NCBI GenBank assembly: GCA_025642065.1
Contig: JAODUP010001197.1
Coordinates: forward strand, 1 to 64,000
Origin: Paralvinella palmiformis
Taxonomy: Eukaryota; Annelida; Polychaeta; Terebellida; Alvinellidae
DNA: 64,000 nucleotides
Reading direction: 5' to 3'
Shown one piece after another: positions 1-12,754 of the stretch (position 1 is the first letter of the stretch; every line of letters begins with the position of its first letter). The notes under the pieces were generated by a model. It was not told where the DNA came from. It made no database searches and saw only the letters and a program-made list of their open reading frames with translations. The translations under genes and the position numbers were made by a program.

Positions 1-510
1 CTCGTTATGATCAATATGATCTCGGGGTATTGGACACAGCCGCGCTTGGTGGGTTTTATATAAACTTAAACACCTTGGTTGTATGTGGGAATAGAATTAT
101 CTTTCCTAGGTCCAGTTATGTCCAGTTTGTACTATGAGTTCAAGATTAGCTCTAATCTGCTTGTCATAAATAACATTTAAGAACTACAATAGTTAGAATA
201 GCATAAATTAGGTCAGGTTTGAAAATGATAGCATAGTTCAAACAGTACGGAAGCTATGACGCGCTATTACGGTCTGCTTCAGCGCAGATGTCAGTCTTTT
301 AATAGTAATTAAGATAAACAGTTTTAATAGTAGTCGCTTCATGACGCCTGCCCGTTGTAAAAACTGATCTTTGAAGACAGTGACAATTGGGTTATATGGT
401 TTATATAGTATTGCTTTGAAGAAAGATACAGCAATTAAAAAATAGCTATAAATAGGGCTGCTTAGATAATTAATCTAAACATTCTCACTACTGCCGTGAT
501 CTGACTTGGG
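1..510. other. AT-rich sequence, no gene seen
   Basis: No long open frame, RNA-like fold or repeat unit that I can recognise. It is AT-rich like the rest of the window. Confidence 0.5.
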
Positions 511-690
511 TGTTCTACTCCCAAACTCCACGGCTGTAGGTGATTCGCTTTTCTGTTTTTGCTTGGCGGCTTAGGGACTGGTGAGACATTACACATGTCT
601 CAGCAAGAAAAGTCGCCACTCTGGATTCAGTCCCCTGAAGAAACGTCCAGAGTTTGAATTCACGGTTCGAGATTCTCTGTGCCTGTGCCT
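511..690 (+). repeat. Possible retroposon 3' end before a (CA)n tract
   Basis: This stretch is less AT-rich than its surroundings and ends in ctctgtgcctgtgcct (675-690). The same 16-mer ends the LINE 3' region at 7,434-7,449, where it is also followed by a CA tract. I infer a truncated retroposon end. The body of the segment does not visibly match the LINE 3' UTR, so it may be another family sharing the tail. Confidence 0.4.
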
Positions 691-706
691 TATTATACAC
701 AGCTAA

Positions 707-930
707 AACACACACACACACACTCACACACTCACACACACACACACACACTCACACACTCACACCTACACACCTACACACCTACACACACATATATATA
801 TCTGCAATAGTTCGTTTCCAGTGAAACGGTGAATATGTATATATATATATGTGTGTGTGTGTGTGTTTGTTTGTGTATGTGTGTGTGTTTCCGTGTGTGT
901 GTGTGTGTGTGTGTTTGTGCGTGTGCGTGA
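707..930. repeat. (CA)n and (GT)n microsatellites
   Basis: CA-rich tract at about 707-790, a short unique spacer with (TA)n, then a GT-rich tract at about 846-927. The two arms are roughly complementary and could form an imperfect hairpin. Apparent ORFs here encode only Cys-Val or His-Thr repeats and are not genes. Confidence 0.9.
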
Positions 931-940
931 ATATCGCTTG

Positions 941-3900
941 CAATAATATATTTAATGATACAAGATTGAGGGCTCAATATAAGTTTATTGTGGATATCAT
1001 TTTTCGATGTTTCTGTGTTACTTCAGACTGTCTTTGTTTTATATATATTAGGATAAACAGCTGATGACAATCCATGCCTGCCAATTTAAAAAAAAAACTC
1101 TTTTAGCTTCGTGTGTAATAATATTATTAACTTCGAAGAGGTCAATTACTATACTAGCTGTCGGCACAATCGTAGAACGGGTGACAATTTCTTGTCTTTG
1201 TATTAATACCACTCCCTATGTAATAAATTGGAACTGTCTTCATACCTTAAAGTTTCCTGGATATTATAAGCCTAATTTGCCATGACAGCATCTCACAAAG
1301 CACAACGCTGTTTGAAAAATCCGAAATAGAATTCATGCAATTGTGTTTGGGATATTCGGCTTTATTGCTTAAATAAGAGGCTAATAATTCTCTACAACCC
1401 TTCGCCTTTTCTTAATGGTGGTTGTGGTTACAGTATTAAACCTCTAAATAAGGACAATAACAAAGAGTCCACAAAGGAACCCCATATACATCATATAAAC
1501 AACCCAAATGATGCTATTCACAACAGCTACCTTAACCCCTTTTCCCCAAAAAGAATAATCCTGCGTTTTTTGGTATACAAATATGTAACTGTCATAGATT
1601 TATAGCTGATCAGCTAGGTGAAAACGATTACATATAAATCCATGTACCATGTACCAATTATTATATTACCCCCCCTCCCCCATATATGTCCAGTACTCAG
1701 TCACGGCGTTATTGCTATTTTCATACTATAGTCTGAGACATTGAATTCTGGATTACAAATTTTCCATAGTTCCGCTTTCAAAGTGGACATTGATCTGCTT
1801 TGGGCGAATGATAGGTTTTAACCTTTACGTTGGCTTGGAAACCATTAGGTGATGAACAAAAAATGTGAATTGAAAACTGTTAATTATATATTGTGTTTCA
1901 CAATAGTTTTGCTAAGAATTCACAGCACCGTAATGACAATGATAAAATTAATATCTGGCAAAATCAATTATAACGAGCAATATTGATCAAAGGAAGGGGT
2001 GAATAAATAAGGCACTTTCCACCTAGTGAGTGTGAGACTGTAAAAATCTCTATTGTTGATGTTATACATCACTGAAACGTAGTCGCCATCGAACTAGTTT
2101 TTATGAGTTTACACCACATAGTCGCGTAAGACTGAATATCGCATAATGAGACATGTTGAACGTGAGGCCCTGGAATACCAGAAGGTTTGTTCCGTAATAG
2201 CTAATTGTTAACAGCACGTGGAGAAAAAACCCAATCTGACACATTTTCCATAAGGGTCATGTCTCCGGTATGCCCGTGACAGCCACAGCTCCGGCAAACA
2301 GTGACTAACAAAAGTAGAAATAAAAACAACTCACTCTATCTTCCTGAAGCTCATTTCCCACAGCACTGGCGAAGAACCCTTCGAAGTCACAGACAACCCT
2401 ATTTGTTTCCACCTATAACCAGACCTACATCAGCACCTATAGATAATGCTGACCAGCTGAAATTCAAGTGAAATTGAAACTGAATATGAATTTAACTTGA
2501 TACTTAAAGTGAATATAAAATTGAAAACTCAGTTGTCGATGAATTTCTAATTAACAGACATTCTGACACTCAGAAGTCCACATCTAGTGCATTGTGCGAG
2601 TTATCGCATGGAACCACTAACACCGAAATTATTGCATTTGGTGTTATGATACTTCTTATGTTTAATCCTTCGTCCCCTGGAAAAATGCTACATTTAAAAC
2701 ATTCTTATATCGGTTTAAATTTCTTATGTATATACATTACACATAAACTGTAAGAAAAACATAATTTATTTTTGTGACGATTTTAATTATGTAGAAAGTG
2801 ATATTATATAAATATTAAGGTAATCTAGGCATAAATATTTAAATGAAAAACAAAAAAATAGACACCACCAAGAGAACTGGCGTATTCTGCCATTTAGATC
2901 AAATATATATCAGTAAATGAATGCTTTATTGCATCGTAGATGTAGAACACGATTACTGTTGCTATGTGGATTACATATTTACAGATTACTGACCTCACAC
3001 CCTTCAGCAAATATGTTTTGAAAACTAATGTAAGGATGGGAAGAACACCGGGTAACGGAAGACCAAGAAACTCTCTTCTGGAGAGAGTGAGGAATATCTT
3101 CCTGGAACCACAGCTCGTAGAATACCAATGATGCCAGATTTGTCTGCTCAGTATTTTCGAAGAGAATAACTTTCGTAATCAAGTTTAGTTACAATTATCA
3201 CTAAATTTTGGTGCTCATTCGATTTGTGCATTATCTCTGAAACAAACTATATCGCTAGAGTAGTTTCTTTCTACAGAAATAACACAGTGATGGCAATGAT
3301 GACTAAAACATTATATTGTTGAAAATAGGTGGCAAGAGTATCACTGAAACACAGACAATTTTTCTGTTTGTAAACAACTTTATGAAAAAAATACTTTTAA
3401 CAGAAGGAGCTATTGAATCTAACTTGAAGGATTATTTCTTAGCTGATCTTCGACAGACAAAATAAGAACAAAAACGATTCCGGAAGGAAATTATTAGTAA
3501 AGATTAAATTATTTTGGTGGCAAAGTTACCAAAAGCAATAAGAGTTTTATCAAAATGAAGCTTATCTATGATCATTATACAAACAGATGATTAATCTATC
3601 CTCTTAGTTGATTAGCCTGGCTTACTTCACACAAAATAAATGACACCCATATTTCTTAACCGATTGGCGCGTTTATCATTATTGAATGTCAATTACAAAG
3701 TAAAATCAATAATATTTAAAATGTCATTAATCTTTATTACTATTCTGGCTATACTGGTAGATCAATTCATGACATCATTCATCTTTGACGAAACATTATT
3801 GATAACTGTAATTCGATTGTCAAGCCTTTAATCGTTTTATCGCACGAGCTTTAAAAGAGTGAATTGTTTTCTGTCGGATCCTTTCAGAGTAGGATTTGGT

Positions 3901-4091
3901 GGTCGACAGAGCTATAATTTATCTGCGATGTTCTACGTCCTCTGATTTCAAATCGATTCTTTTGGGCTAGGATCAGAATCGTAGATTAGAGATCGGCATC
4001 CCCCGACTCTTACAGAGGAAGCCGAGAAGATCGAATATGCGGATAAATCAACGCTCATTCTGGTACAAAACGTGTCTTTAGGATATGTGTT

Positions 4092-4093
<2 letters not shown>
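941..4093. other. AT-rich sequence, no gene seen
   Basis: Only short chance ORFs, without recognisable domains. About 3,840-4,040 is slightly richer in G and C but shows no open frame or known motif. A C-run at about 1,669-1,681 is the only notable local feature. Confidence 0.5.

Positions 4094-4161
<68 letters not shown>
4094..4161. repeat. (AT)n microsatellite
   Basis: Near-perfect alternating AT of almost 70 bases. Confidence 0.95.
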
Positions 4162-4168
<7 letters not shown>

Positions 4169-5043
4169 TGTTTGGGAGTTGCATGCACTGTATGGCTGAA
4201 TGTAAACGCATGTCAGGGGTTAGGAGTCGCATCCTGGAAGTGAAATACCTATAGGACTCTTTCGAATCAGTGGACGGTTGCTGTCCGGAAAATATATTAT
4301 CTTTATTTAGGTAACGAAAACAATGTTGTTTTAACCCGATCATTTAGTAAAGCAATAGAACAACTAAGTTATCGCAGGCTTAACTTAGTACCAGCAGGTA
4401 CCCTTTTTAGCTAGTTTGCCTCCTCTCTATTGTGGTATATATTAGGCGTTCAATCACTCCATAATGCGTGTTTGAAGTGGATGATTTAGTATATTTCCGA
4501 TTTATTTGAAACACAAGAACGTAGTCTGTGCTAAAGTAGGCAATGCGTTGTGTTCTGATGGTAGTTTACATATTTAGAGCAATTAGAGCCTAAATATGAA
4601 ATATTTCTTCGATTTGTTCTGATAATTATTATAAATGACATTATTTGCGCAGTATCAATTAGAACTCTCATTTAAGCGATATAAATCTTCCTATATAGAA
4701 ATCATATTCCTCATTCCTCGAAGGAAAATAGAGAGTGTTTAAGGAATTCTAAAGCAACATTCCTCAATCTTGAATCTGTCAGGGAAATGATACCTTCTGT
4801 CAAATCCATTTATTTGAGAACCCCCCCCTTAACAGGAGTGCTACTTCCCTCCAACTGTTAGATCCAATGCTTAAACTGAATTCATGAGGAATAAATAAAT
4901 TGGGACTGGGTAAGATAATAATTCCCGCATTGTTAGAAGATTGAGTCAACATATGTTTACTGATACTGGCTTTATTTTAAGTATTGGTTGAAAGAATCCT
5001 CATGGAGGATTGAAATTAATGGTAAAGAACAGTACACTTAGGC

Positions 5044-5046
<3 letters not shown>
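4162..5046. other. AT-rich sequence, no gene seen
   Basis: No recognisable coding or structured RNA feature. Confidence 0.5.

Positions 5047-5047
<1 letters not shown>

Positions 5048-5120
<73 letters not shown>
5048..5120. repeat. (AT)n microsatellite
   Basis: Perfect alternating AT of about 73 bases. Confidence 0.95.
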
Positions 5121-5124
<4 letters not shown>

Positions 5125-6879
5125 CTGAAATATTAGCACACTGAACCCTCAGTTGAACCATAAAGAGTCAGTATATTGATATATTTTGCTTGTTCCACAA
5201 GATGGCAGCGATTACAGTTCGAATACCTAAAAATTCCACCCTTCCCCTTACTTTCATTATCTTTCAAAATGGCAATATTTCTCTATACTTTTATGTTCCA
5301 TATAACATAGTGAGCTTCCACTTTCTCCGTGCCTTTACAATTTTATTCCCATGTATGTTTTAAATACCATGGCTTATTATGTATATAATAGTGATGTCAT
5401 AAAGAGAGATGAAGTAGCTAAATATATTTTAATATATTTTTAATTCAAATAGATTATTTAAACCCAAGTTGAGTTAAATCTTTTTCAAGATCCCATTTTT
5501 GTTAACCGTTGAAATATTTGACTAATAGCAAAACAAAACTTGAAAAACGCTAGAGGAAGCATCGAAACTAAAAACAGTCTCATTTCTGAATATAGAATAG
5601 TTATTTAAAAACAAACCCTAGATAAATAATTAAAAGTTCTGGCTGAAAATTTATATATATTACTTTTCCTTCTTGTTATAGTTATCGTAGATTTATAGTA
5701 AAACAAGCAGGATATTGGAGCAATGTAACCAGTCAGATATGAATAATAGTTTACTTGACATGAACTGATATTATAGTTTATAACACCTTTAGGTCTGAAA
5801 AATATTATTTTACTGCTTCAGTAGTTGATAAATGTCACACTTATCACATTTTGGTTAAACAGGAGTTAACATTATATGGATTTTCATAAATCAAATATTT
5901 TATATTAATGTGTGATGCTTACAGAAAGTCGGTTTCGTAAAATGCCATTCAATAAGGCAGCAGTTTGTAATGTCAATATAACAATAAAAGGATCCAGTTA
6001 TTCTCACCAGAATCCATGTATTCCAAAGGTATCTGAGTTAAATGCCTTAATTATATCAGGAACTTATTTACACATACTGTGCAAGTAGTCTAAAGATCAC
6101 CAGGCTGCGACTATATACATAACTTTACTTATGATATAATCAATTAAGAAACACCAAAGATGAGATTCTTCAGACAAAAAGATCTTATCGTAAAACTAGT
6201 AATTACTAATATTTTAACCTCCATACTACCATAAAACAGTTGTATTAATGAATAATAGTCAAATATGACCTTCTAGTACCAAGATGGGTAACATAACGTT
6301 ATCATATTTTTACTGATATATTTTAAATATTCATGATTATACTAGGATTTCTGATCAAACTAATTAATAAAATAACCTGAGTTGGATGTTTATACCAAGA
6401 TTTTATCGTCTTTAGTCGATAGTTGTTACTATGAGGAAAATTAACACATCTATATATATTAGTTGTGTAATAATTGCATCAATAATGAATCTGTTAAATA
6501 ACTAAGGGAAAGCTACATAAAGTAACAAACTAGTAATATAATTTTTTTTCTGTTTGCGACTTTTACATATTTTGTACTCAAATTCGATATCAGTAAGTGG
6601 TCATCAATTTGATTATATTATTCACTAAACTCTTATCAATAAACAATTTCTTACGGAATAATGCGCAAATTTGTTTTGGATTTACTAATGCCGTAACTTG
6701 GCAAAGTCAACCAAGAATAGTTCATAGGAACAATCGTGATCTCAGAACTTATTAAATTATCTATAATACTTATACCAGAAAGCCTGGAAGATGAATCATA
6801 GTATTTATGTATTGAATGTGTAGTACATGACCCAATTACGTCGTTAATTACTGAGTTGGTGCCGCAGTTCAAAACTGTC
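5121..6879. other. AT-rich sequence, no gene seen
   Basis: Short ORFs only, with no domain recognised. The last part (about 6,650-6,879) could be decayed upstream sequence of the LINE 3' end that follows, but I cannot align it by eye. Confidence 0.45.
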
Positions 6880-7290
6880 GAAATGTTCTATGTATAGGTT
6901 TGTCTTGAATCACAGAAAAGTACTGCTCACTGTAAACTGTGGTTTCAAAGTAGTTATGTTGTGTAAATACTAATTCACCATTAAAACACACGTACATGTT
7001 GCTTACTGCGACTGTGGTGTTAATTAGTTTTCTTTGTACATGATTCCGCTTTTGTGCGTAGCCTGCATATAGCCCCTTCCCTGTGGACGTGACATATTTG
7101 TCGCGTAAGAAAAGCGGATTAGCTGAGCCCATAGGCTGATGAGTAGCCAAGCCACATATATAGGTCTACGATTGTATAGATATGTAGAGATGTACAACAT
7201 TTTATATTTAGTATGATTTATGTATAGTTTTAGTTAAGTATGTGGAGGTATATGTTATAAATGAATTTTAGATGTTGATGTTCTGTGCAA
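6880..7290 (+). mobile_element. LINE 3' UTR, old copy
   Basis: Non-coding 3' region of the LINE whose RT is at 33.4-34.3 kb. The aligning blocks include cgtagcctgcatatagcc, gacatatttgtcgcgta (about 7,089-7,105) and gctgatgagtagcca (about 7,135-7,149), matching 34,390-34,485. The copy ends near 7,271-7,288 in a degenerate version of the family's 3' terminus (gatgttgatgttctgtgc), directly followed by an (AT)n tract. The minus-strand ORF at 6,869-7,150 lies inside this non-coding repeat and is spurious. Confidence 0.75.
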
Positions 7291-7294
7291 CTGC

Positions 7295-7296
<2 letters not shown>

Positions 7297-7342
<46 letters not shown>
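7297..7342. repeat. (AT)n tract at a LINE 3' end
   Basis: Alternating AT placed exactly after the first, degenerate LINE terminus. It is probably a derived 3' tail. Confidence 0.9.
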
Positions 7343-7344
<2 letters not shown>

Positions 7345-7354
7345 TAACACCCCC

Positions 7355-7449
7355 CACATTTTAGGTTAATGTATGTATAGTTGTATTTAGATTTATGGAG
7401 GTAGGTCTCGAAGGATGTTTAGATATGTTGATGCTCTGTGCCTGTGCCT
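7355..7449 (+). mobile_element. Second LINE 3' terminus in tandem
   Basis: About 90 bases nearly identical to 34,545-34,635, including tttatggaggtaggt, gaaggatgtttagatatg and the final ctctgtgcctgtgcct. It follows a first terminus of the same family and is itself followed by a CA tract. This suggests two insertions, or a tail duplication. Confidence 0.8.
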
Positions 7450-7455
7450 CTATAT

Positions 7456-7488
7456 GAAACCACACACACACACACATACACGCACACA

Positions 7489-7529
<41 letters not shown>

Positions 7530-7620
7530 GCACGCACGCACGCACGGACATACATACACAGCTTAAACACACACATACACACACACACACGCACGCACAC
7601 ACACACACACGCACACGCAA

Positions 7621-7656
<36 letters not shown>

Positions 7657-7700
7657 TATATATATATATATATGTGTATGTATATACATACACGGCGCAC
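7456..7700. repeat. Compound (CA)n/(AT)n microsatellite
   Basis: CA, AT, CGCA, CA and AT blocks in a row. The three overlapping ORFs of 101-159 residues here are His-Thr or Cys-Val repeats and not genes. Confidence 0.95.
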
Positions 7701-8524
7701 ATATATCTATATGTGCATAAACTGATGATTGAACCCCAACCGCCTCTGACAGATAACCTTTTGCGGATGTAAAAGGGATGTTGAAATGTTTCAATCATTA
7801 GTACGATTTCGTGATGGCATGAAAAAATCAGTTTATTCATCGATCTTTTAGGTGCGACTAGGAAGCGAACACAAGAATGACAGTGTCATTATGGAATGGA
7901 TAATAATATCAAAGCTTCATTTGCTCCATTCGTAGTACACGCTGAATGCGTTTTCCCGTGAAATTGACGCATTTCCTGACACATCTGGGCTCATATTCAA
8001 CACATTGAATATAATTGCGTCAATAGGCACGGATATCCAAGATTGATCAGGAATATTCGTTGTGACCAAAACATGTATTCTTAGTTAATATCAACTGGCA
8101 ATATGAGAAGTTTGTCATTTTATTATATTTAACCTTACACATATAATCAGTCGTTGTTATTTCGTTAATATAACTGATAATACAAATAGTTCAAAAGTAC
8201 ATCGTTTCTATATGAGCTTTTCCTGATTCGTTCCACATTTATTGTAAACTGTCTTGGGCTGCGGATCCATAGAATTTAGTATCAGAAGGAGGAATATCCT
8301 TGGCCGTAATTTTAATTGGTAGAAGGTTCTTTCAGAAGTGAATGTTTCCGGGGATAGACTTTATCAGTCTTAGACAGTATATTACCTTTCAAATACCTAG
8401 GAATGATACTAGTTTCAAGTTAATGTATAACATATTAAATCTTATTTAGTATGCCATAATATGTTTTTAATAAATAACGGTTAAAGATTTCTTAACGAGA
8501 TCGATTTCGCCATCCATAATGATC

Positions 8525-8528
<4 letters not shown>
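7701..8528. other. AT-rich sequence, no gene seen
   Basis: No supported feature. Confidence 0.5.
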
Positions 8529-8586
<58 letters not shown>

Positions 8587-8620
8587 GTGTGTGTGTGTGC
8601 GTGTGCGTGCCCGCGCGAAT
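8529..8620. repeat. (AT)n followed by (GT)n
   Basis: About 57 bases of AT, then a short GT and GC-containing tract. Confidence 0.9.
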
Positions 8621-9439
8621 AAATGCGTTGCAAAATATTTGATAGGCTTGAAATTAATTTATTGTCTATTTATTCTACCATATATAGAGATGGACTGATA
8701 ATTAATCTTGATTAGTTCAATTGAATTACATCAGAAATATAAATCATGCACGAATTATGAAAGGAAATAGATTAGAAAACTTATTCACAATTGTCCTGTG
8801 TATTTCGATGTATATACATATTGTATCAACTTTGAATACGTTCTCGCTAAAGATAATTGAGAGAATTATTTTAATGTACGAGAAAGGCGTTCCTTGTCTT
8901 AAGTGCAGTAATGGAAAGAATCGTCATGAAACAGGTTTCTTGAAATCATTTGTGTAGAGATGTGATAATCCGTTTTACCGTAAGCCTATACAAATTAGAC
9001 ATGCATGTGCTTTGTTTTATGTCTATGGAATGTACATGCCTGGAATGCAGCTACAATATTCAACGGATCAAAGCAACTAATGTCTATTGATAAAAATAAC
9101 TAAATATTGGCTTAATTGGTTTCTAATTAATAGTAAATATGTTTTATTTGTTTAGCTTAAAGAATAATCTAAAATATAAAACGCATATGGATATATAATT
9201 GAAGCACAATGTCAACAAAGTGTTCGTGTTCCTCTGATTTATTTTAATTTGCGCCACTGCCTGAGTATATGTAATATTGACAAAACCGCGTTGGCTTTCT
9301 ATAAGGCATTATAAATTTAGTTATAATATTACTGGGAATTTCTAGTTGAGTAAAATTGCTAAAAAAACATTTAATCGATTACTAGGATCGTTTCCTGCAG
9401 AGGTAGTAATTGTTGTCCCAAGGGTGTCATGTCTAGATA
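8621..9439. other. AT-rich sequence with one 78-codon ORF of unknown status
   Basis: An ORF runs from 8,721 to 8,957 (+). It has a hydrophobic stretch at about residues 22-38 and a CLKC motif near residue 59. I recognise no family, no splice sites are obvious, and an ORF of this length is expected by chance here. Confidence 0.3.
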
Positions 9440-9800
9440 TCTAGATATATACGTAGTTAGATAGAGCGCTGTGTTAATATGTTACGCATTTAAGTACAGA
9501 GATGGATAACCGGTCATAATATATCGATTGAGGAAAGGCAATATGTAGTCGATGGTGTTGCAATTTCAAACGCAGCAAATCCTGAAGCGATATGCAAACC
9601 ATTTCAAAGAAAGCTTTCAAACATTCTACACGTCCATGCAATATTATTTGTGAGGCACAATGCCATCGATACAACTACAATATGTCATACCAATCAGCTT
9701 ACACTATATTAAGTTGGATTGGGAAACACTAATAAAACAATCAATCACTAGACCGAAGGATATGGAGGGAAGCCTACGAATCAGATATAAAGATAATTCT
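9440..9800 (-). repeat. Dispersed repeat family C, minus-strand copy
   Basis: The reverse complement of 9,640-9,770 aligns with 24,570-24,690 and 42,910-43,020. The clearest shared core is ctagtgattgattg followed by ttattagtgt. A second shared block is tatcgatggcattgtg. The 3' side on the minus strand (about 9,433-9,470) ends in a degenerate GATA/TATC string, like the long TATC tails of the other two copies. I infer a non-autonomous retroposon-like family with a TATC tail. The class is unknown. Confidence 0.65.
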
Positions 9801-10670
9801 TGATGAGGAAGCTTAAGATCTCATCGCTAAATATTAAACAAGTGTTATCCTTCAGTAAACGTTACAGTAGCACTATTTTAATTGACTTAATTAAGAATAT
9901 CGTGATTTTATCGAAACACATTATTCTTGAAACACAATTGTGATGTTAATGCACAATTATGAATTTCCTATTAATACGAACTTTGCATTTTATTGTGTAT
10001 GCGTTTATATCCAGGCGGCGTATCGAGCAAGCGAGCATATATGTGTGAATATATGAGTGTGAAGCAACTGATTTATAAAGCCCCTTTTGATTATATTATA
10101 CTCTCCAAATATTGTCAAAGTAAAAGGATTTGTTTCTAAGAAATGGATTAAGTATTCAGGGAATTGACGGTTCAGTGAACGATAACTGCGATGCAGCAGC
10201 AGTTAATAACATCAACATTAATAGTAATAATAACAATAACAATAATAATAGTAAATTATATAAAACCCCTATTAACATTGGTTGCTTTATTGCGCTTTAC
10301 ACAGAAAACATGAAGACAGGGAAAACCTTCAGCCAACCAATCCTATCACTATAACTGGATTTGAAAAGTCTATGGTTACTGTTTTTCTTCTAATTCATAG
10401 AAAGTTATCCGAACGAATCTTTCCTATTAATAATTTATCGTTTTAGGAAGCATTTTGCATTCTATTTTGAAGTGCTGTCATGAGGAAATATCTCGTAGCA
10501 TCTGAAAATGTTGTGTGATTATACTTCATAATAGATAATCAATTTCCGTCGCATAAATCATATGTGTCATAACATTATTTTCAGATATCCACTAATTGAG
10601 TGTTTTACAATATATACTTAATTTATATTATTGTCTCCCTTGTTAATGTCAAGGTACACTTCTTTATCTT
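9801..10670. other. AT-rich sequence with short (AAC/AAT)n run
   Basis: Contains a short AAC/AAT trinucleotide run at about 10,208-10,252 that gives a poly-Asn stretch in a 74-codon ORF. No gene supported. Confidence 0.5.
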
Positions 10671-10730
<60 letters not shown>

Positions 10731-10780
10731 ATGTGTATGTGTGTGTATGTGTGTGTATGTTTGTGTGTGTGTGTGAGTTT
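10671..10780. repeat. (AT)n followed by (GT)n
   Basis: About 46 bases of AT, then interrupted GT. Confidence 0.95.
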
Positions 10781-12750
10781 GAATTAATGTGTGTTTGTGC
10801 GTGCAGTAGCGAATTGTCAGATTGTTAGCTTATTCCTGGCCCCTTAAACATTAGACATTATGTAACAAATGTTAATGACCTTGTAATAGCATGAAAATAT
10901 AATAGATATTGTAATATATTTGATATTCTAGTACCCTTTCTAATTGGCCATATTTCCAATTCCTAAGCTATAGTACTCAGTGATATTATGGCAATATATA
11001 AACCTTTACGAATGAAAATTTAAGCTGTTTTTTTTTAACAATTGTGTTTCTATTCACATTAATGCATACAAATATAAGTACTGTTATTATGCAACTAGAA
11101 TTTACGTTGAATTAATATTTTAATCTCACCCCGAGGGTGCCTATTATTTAGGAATATATAAATAAGCATTTATCATTAAAATGACATACAAAATAAATTA
11201 CAAATGAAGTAGTTTTTTTCTTTTCGTTAAAACCTTTTTCTAGATGTTTGCAAATGATACAAATACATAAAGGAAAAAGAAATTGGACTATACTCACGCA
11301 ATCAAGCAACCCATGGGTGGTTAGAGGGATATAAATAGATGCAATTTATTTGTAGTTAGGATCCTAAAACTGGTGTGTGAGGAAATATTAAGTTTTAAGT
11401 AGTGGGAAAGTTTTTACTGTCTGAATGATATCAGATACCAAATGTATTGATAGTTGGTTTTATGTTCCCTCAGTTATTTCTCACCAGATGAGAGAATCAT
11501 TTTTGTTGGGATCACGTGCTGACCAGCTATGGACTTCCGAATCTACTTTCCTTACAGGTTTTATGCGTGGCTCGGACTTCATCTTGAATATTTAGTGAGC
11601 TGTCATTTTATTAGGGTGATCCAATTTGTCAGATTTAAATCCTTTGGCGTTCTTTCTTTCGGATAATTTCTCTAACACTTGACGCTTTGCTTAGACGTAA
11701 CATATGAACAACATATTTCACTTAATAAGATGTATGAAGCGATTGTAGATTCATGGTATATAATTAAATTTAAATTTATAGTTTAAGTTCGGAAGAAATG
11801 CTTCCCGCCGGGATTTTAAATATTAATTATAAATCTACTATTATATTAAATTGAAATTGCTTAAAAGCTCTCACTAAATGAAAACGTTCCTATTCAATGA
11901 TGTGATTATGCTTAGTGTATGTTGCGCATTACAAAAGCGCCAGGTGTTCTAGGAATTCCCAAAAGGTCATTTAAATGTCGGGTATATAAAAACCGAAGAG
12001 ATGCGTTGTACGAATTTAGGACTACTCGAGATATATCCCGAGTTCTTTTAGTTTTGTTGAACACTTGCTTGCTTGATACACCTTTATTTTTAATATTTCT
12101 GATCTAAACATTTCATCTACTAAAATAAACATTCCGTAGTAAATGTTATTATAAGGTTGTGATGGTAAATAATATTATTTATCTTTTTTAAAGTTATATT
12201 AACCATTTAACCAACCAATTGTTAAACAATATTGTTAATCACCAACTAAAGTTTTATTAACAACATTTAATCCGAGCATATTTATCATTATAATCCTAGC
12301 ATCATTGAAAAGAAAAAGGCATAAAGTTCGATCATCTAAAAAGAAAGAGAGACAAGAAGCACAACGGCAAGAATTAGCTATAGGTCTATTACATATTTCA
12401 TAATACCCCCCCCCCACACACACACACATACACATTAATGTCTAGTTTTGCAATAAATAATCATGAAGTAAGATTCAACACTCACGATTATGTCGCAATG
12501 ACATGTGAGTTACAAGAATAGGGAACTCCACTTTTTAATGTTGAAACAAATACAAGTGTATCCTTTACTACTCAACCCAAGCTGAACACCTAGACAGGGA
12601 ATCATATATTACTTCATGCATCAATTACTTTGTTTTTAAATTATATCCTGTAAGTGAATCTGAATGAACGGTCAGCTACTGGAAACTGGAAATCTGATAA
12701 TCCACTTCAGCTACTTGATAATCAGCCATATGATTCTCGTTTGTATGACT
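10781..12750. other. AT-rich sequence, no gene seen
   Basis: No supported feature. There is a run of C then CA at about 12,405-12,434. Confidence 0.5.
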
Positions 12751-12754
12751 GAAA

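Noticed and set aside
7361..7840. 159-codon and overlapping ORFs, like those at 4.1, 16.6, 18.4, 39.6, 45.8 and 63.0 kb
   Set aside because: They are translations of AT, CA, GT or TATC microsatellites (Tyr-Ile, His-Thr, Cys-Val, Ile-Tyr-Leu-Ser repeats) and stay open only because the repeat lacks stops.
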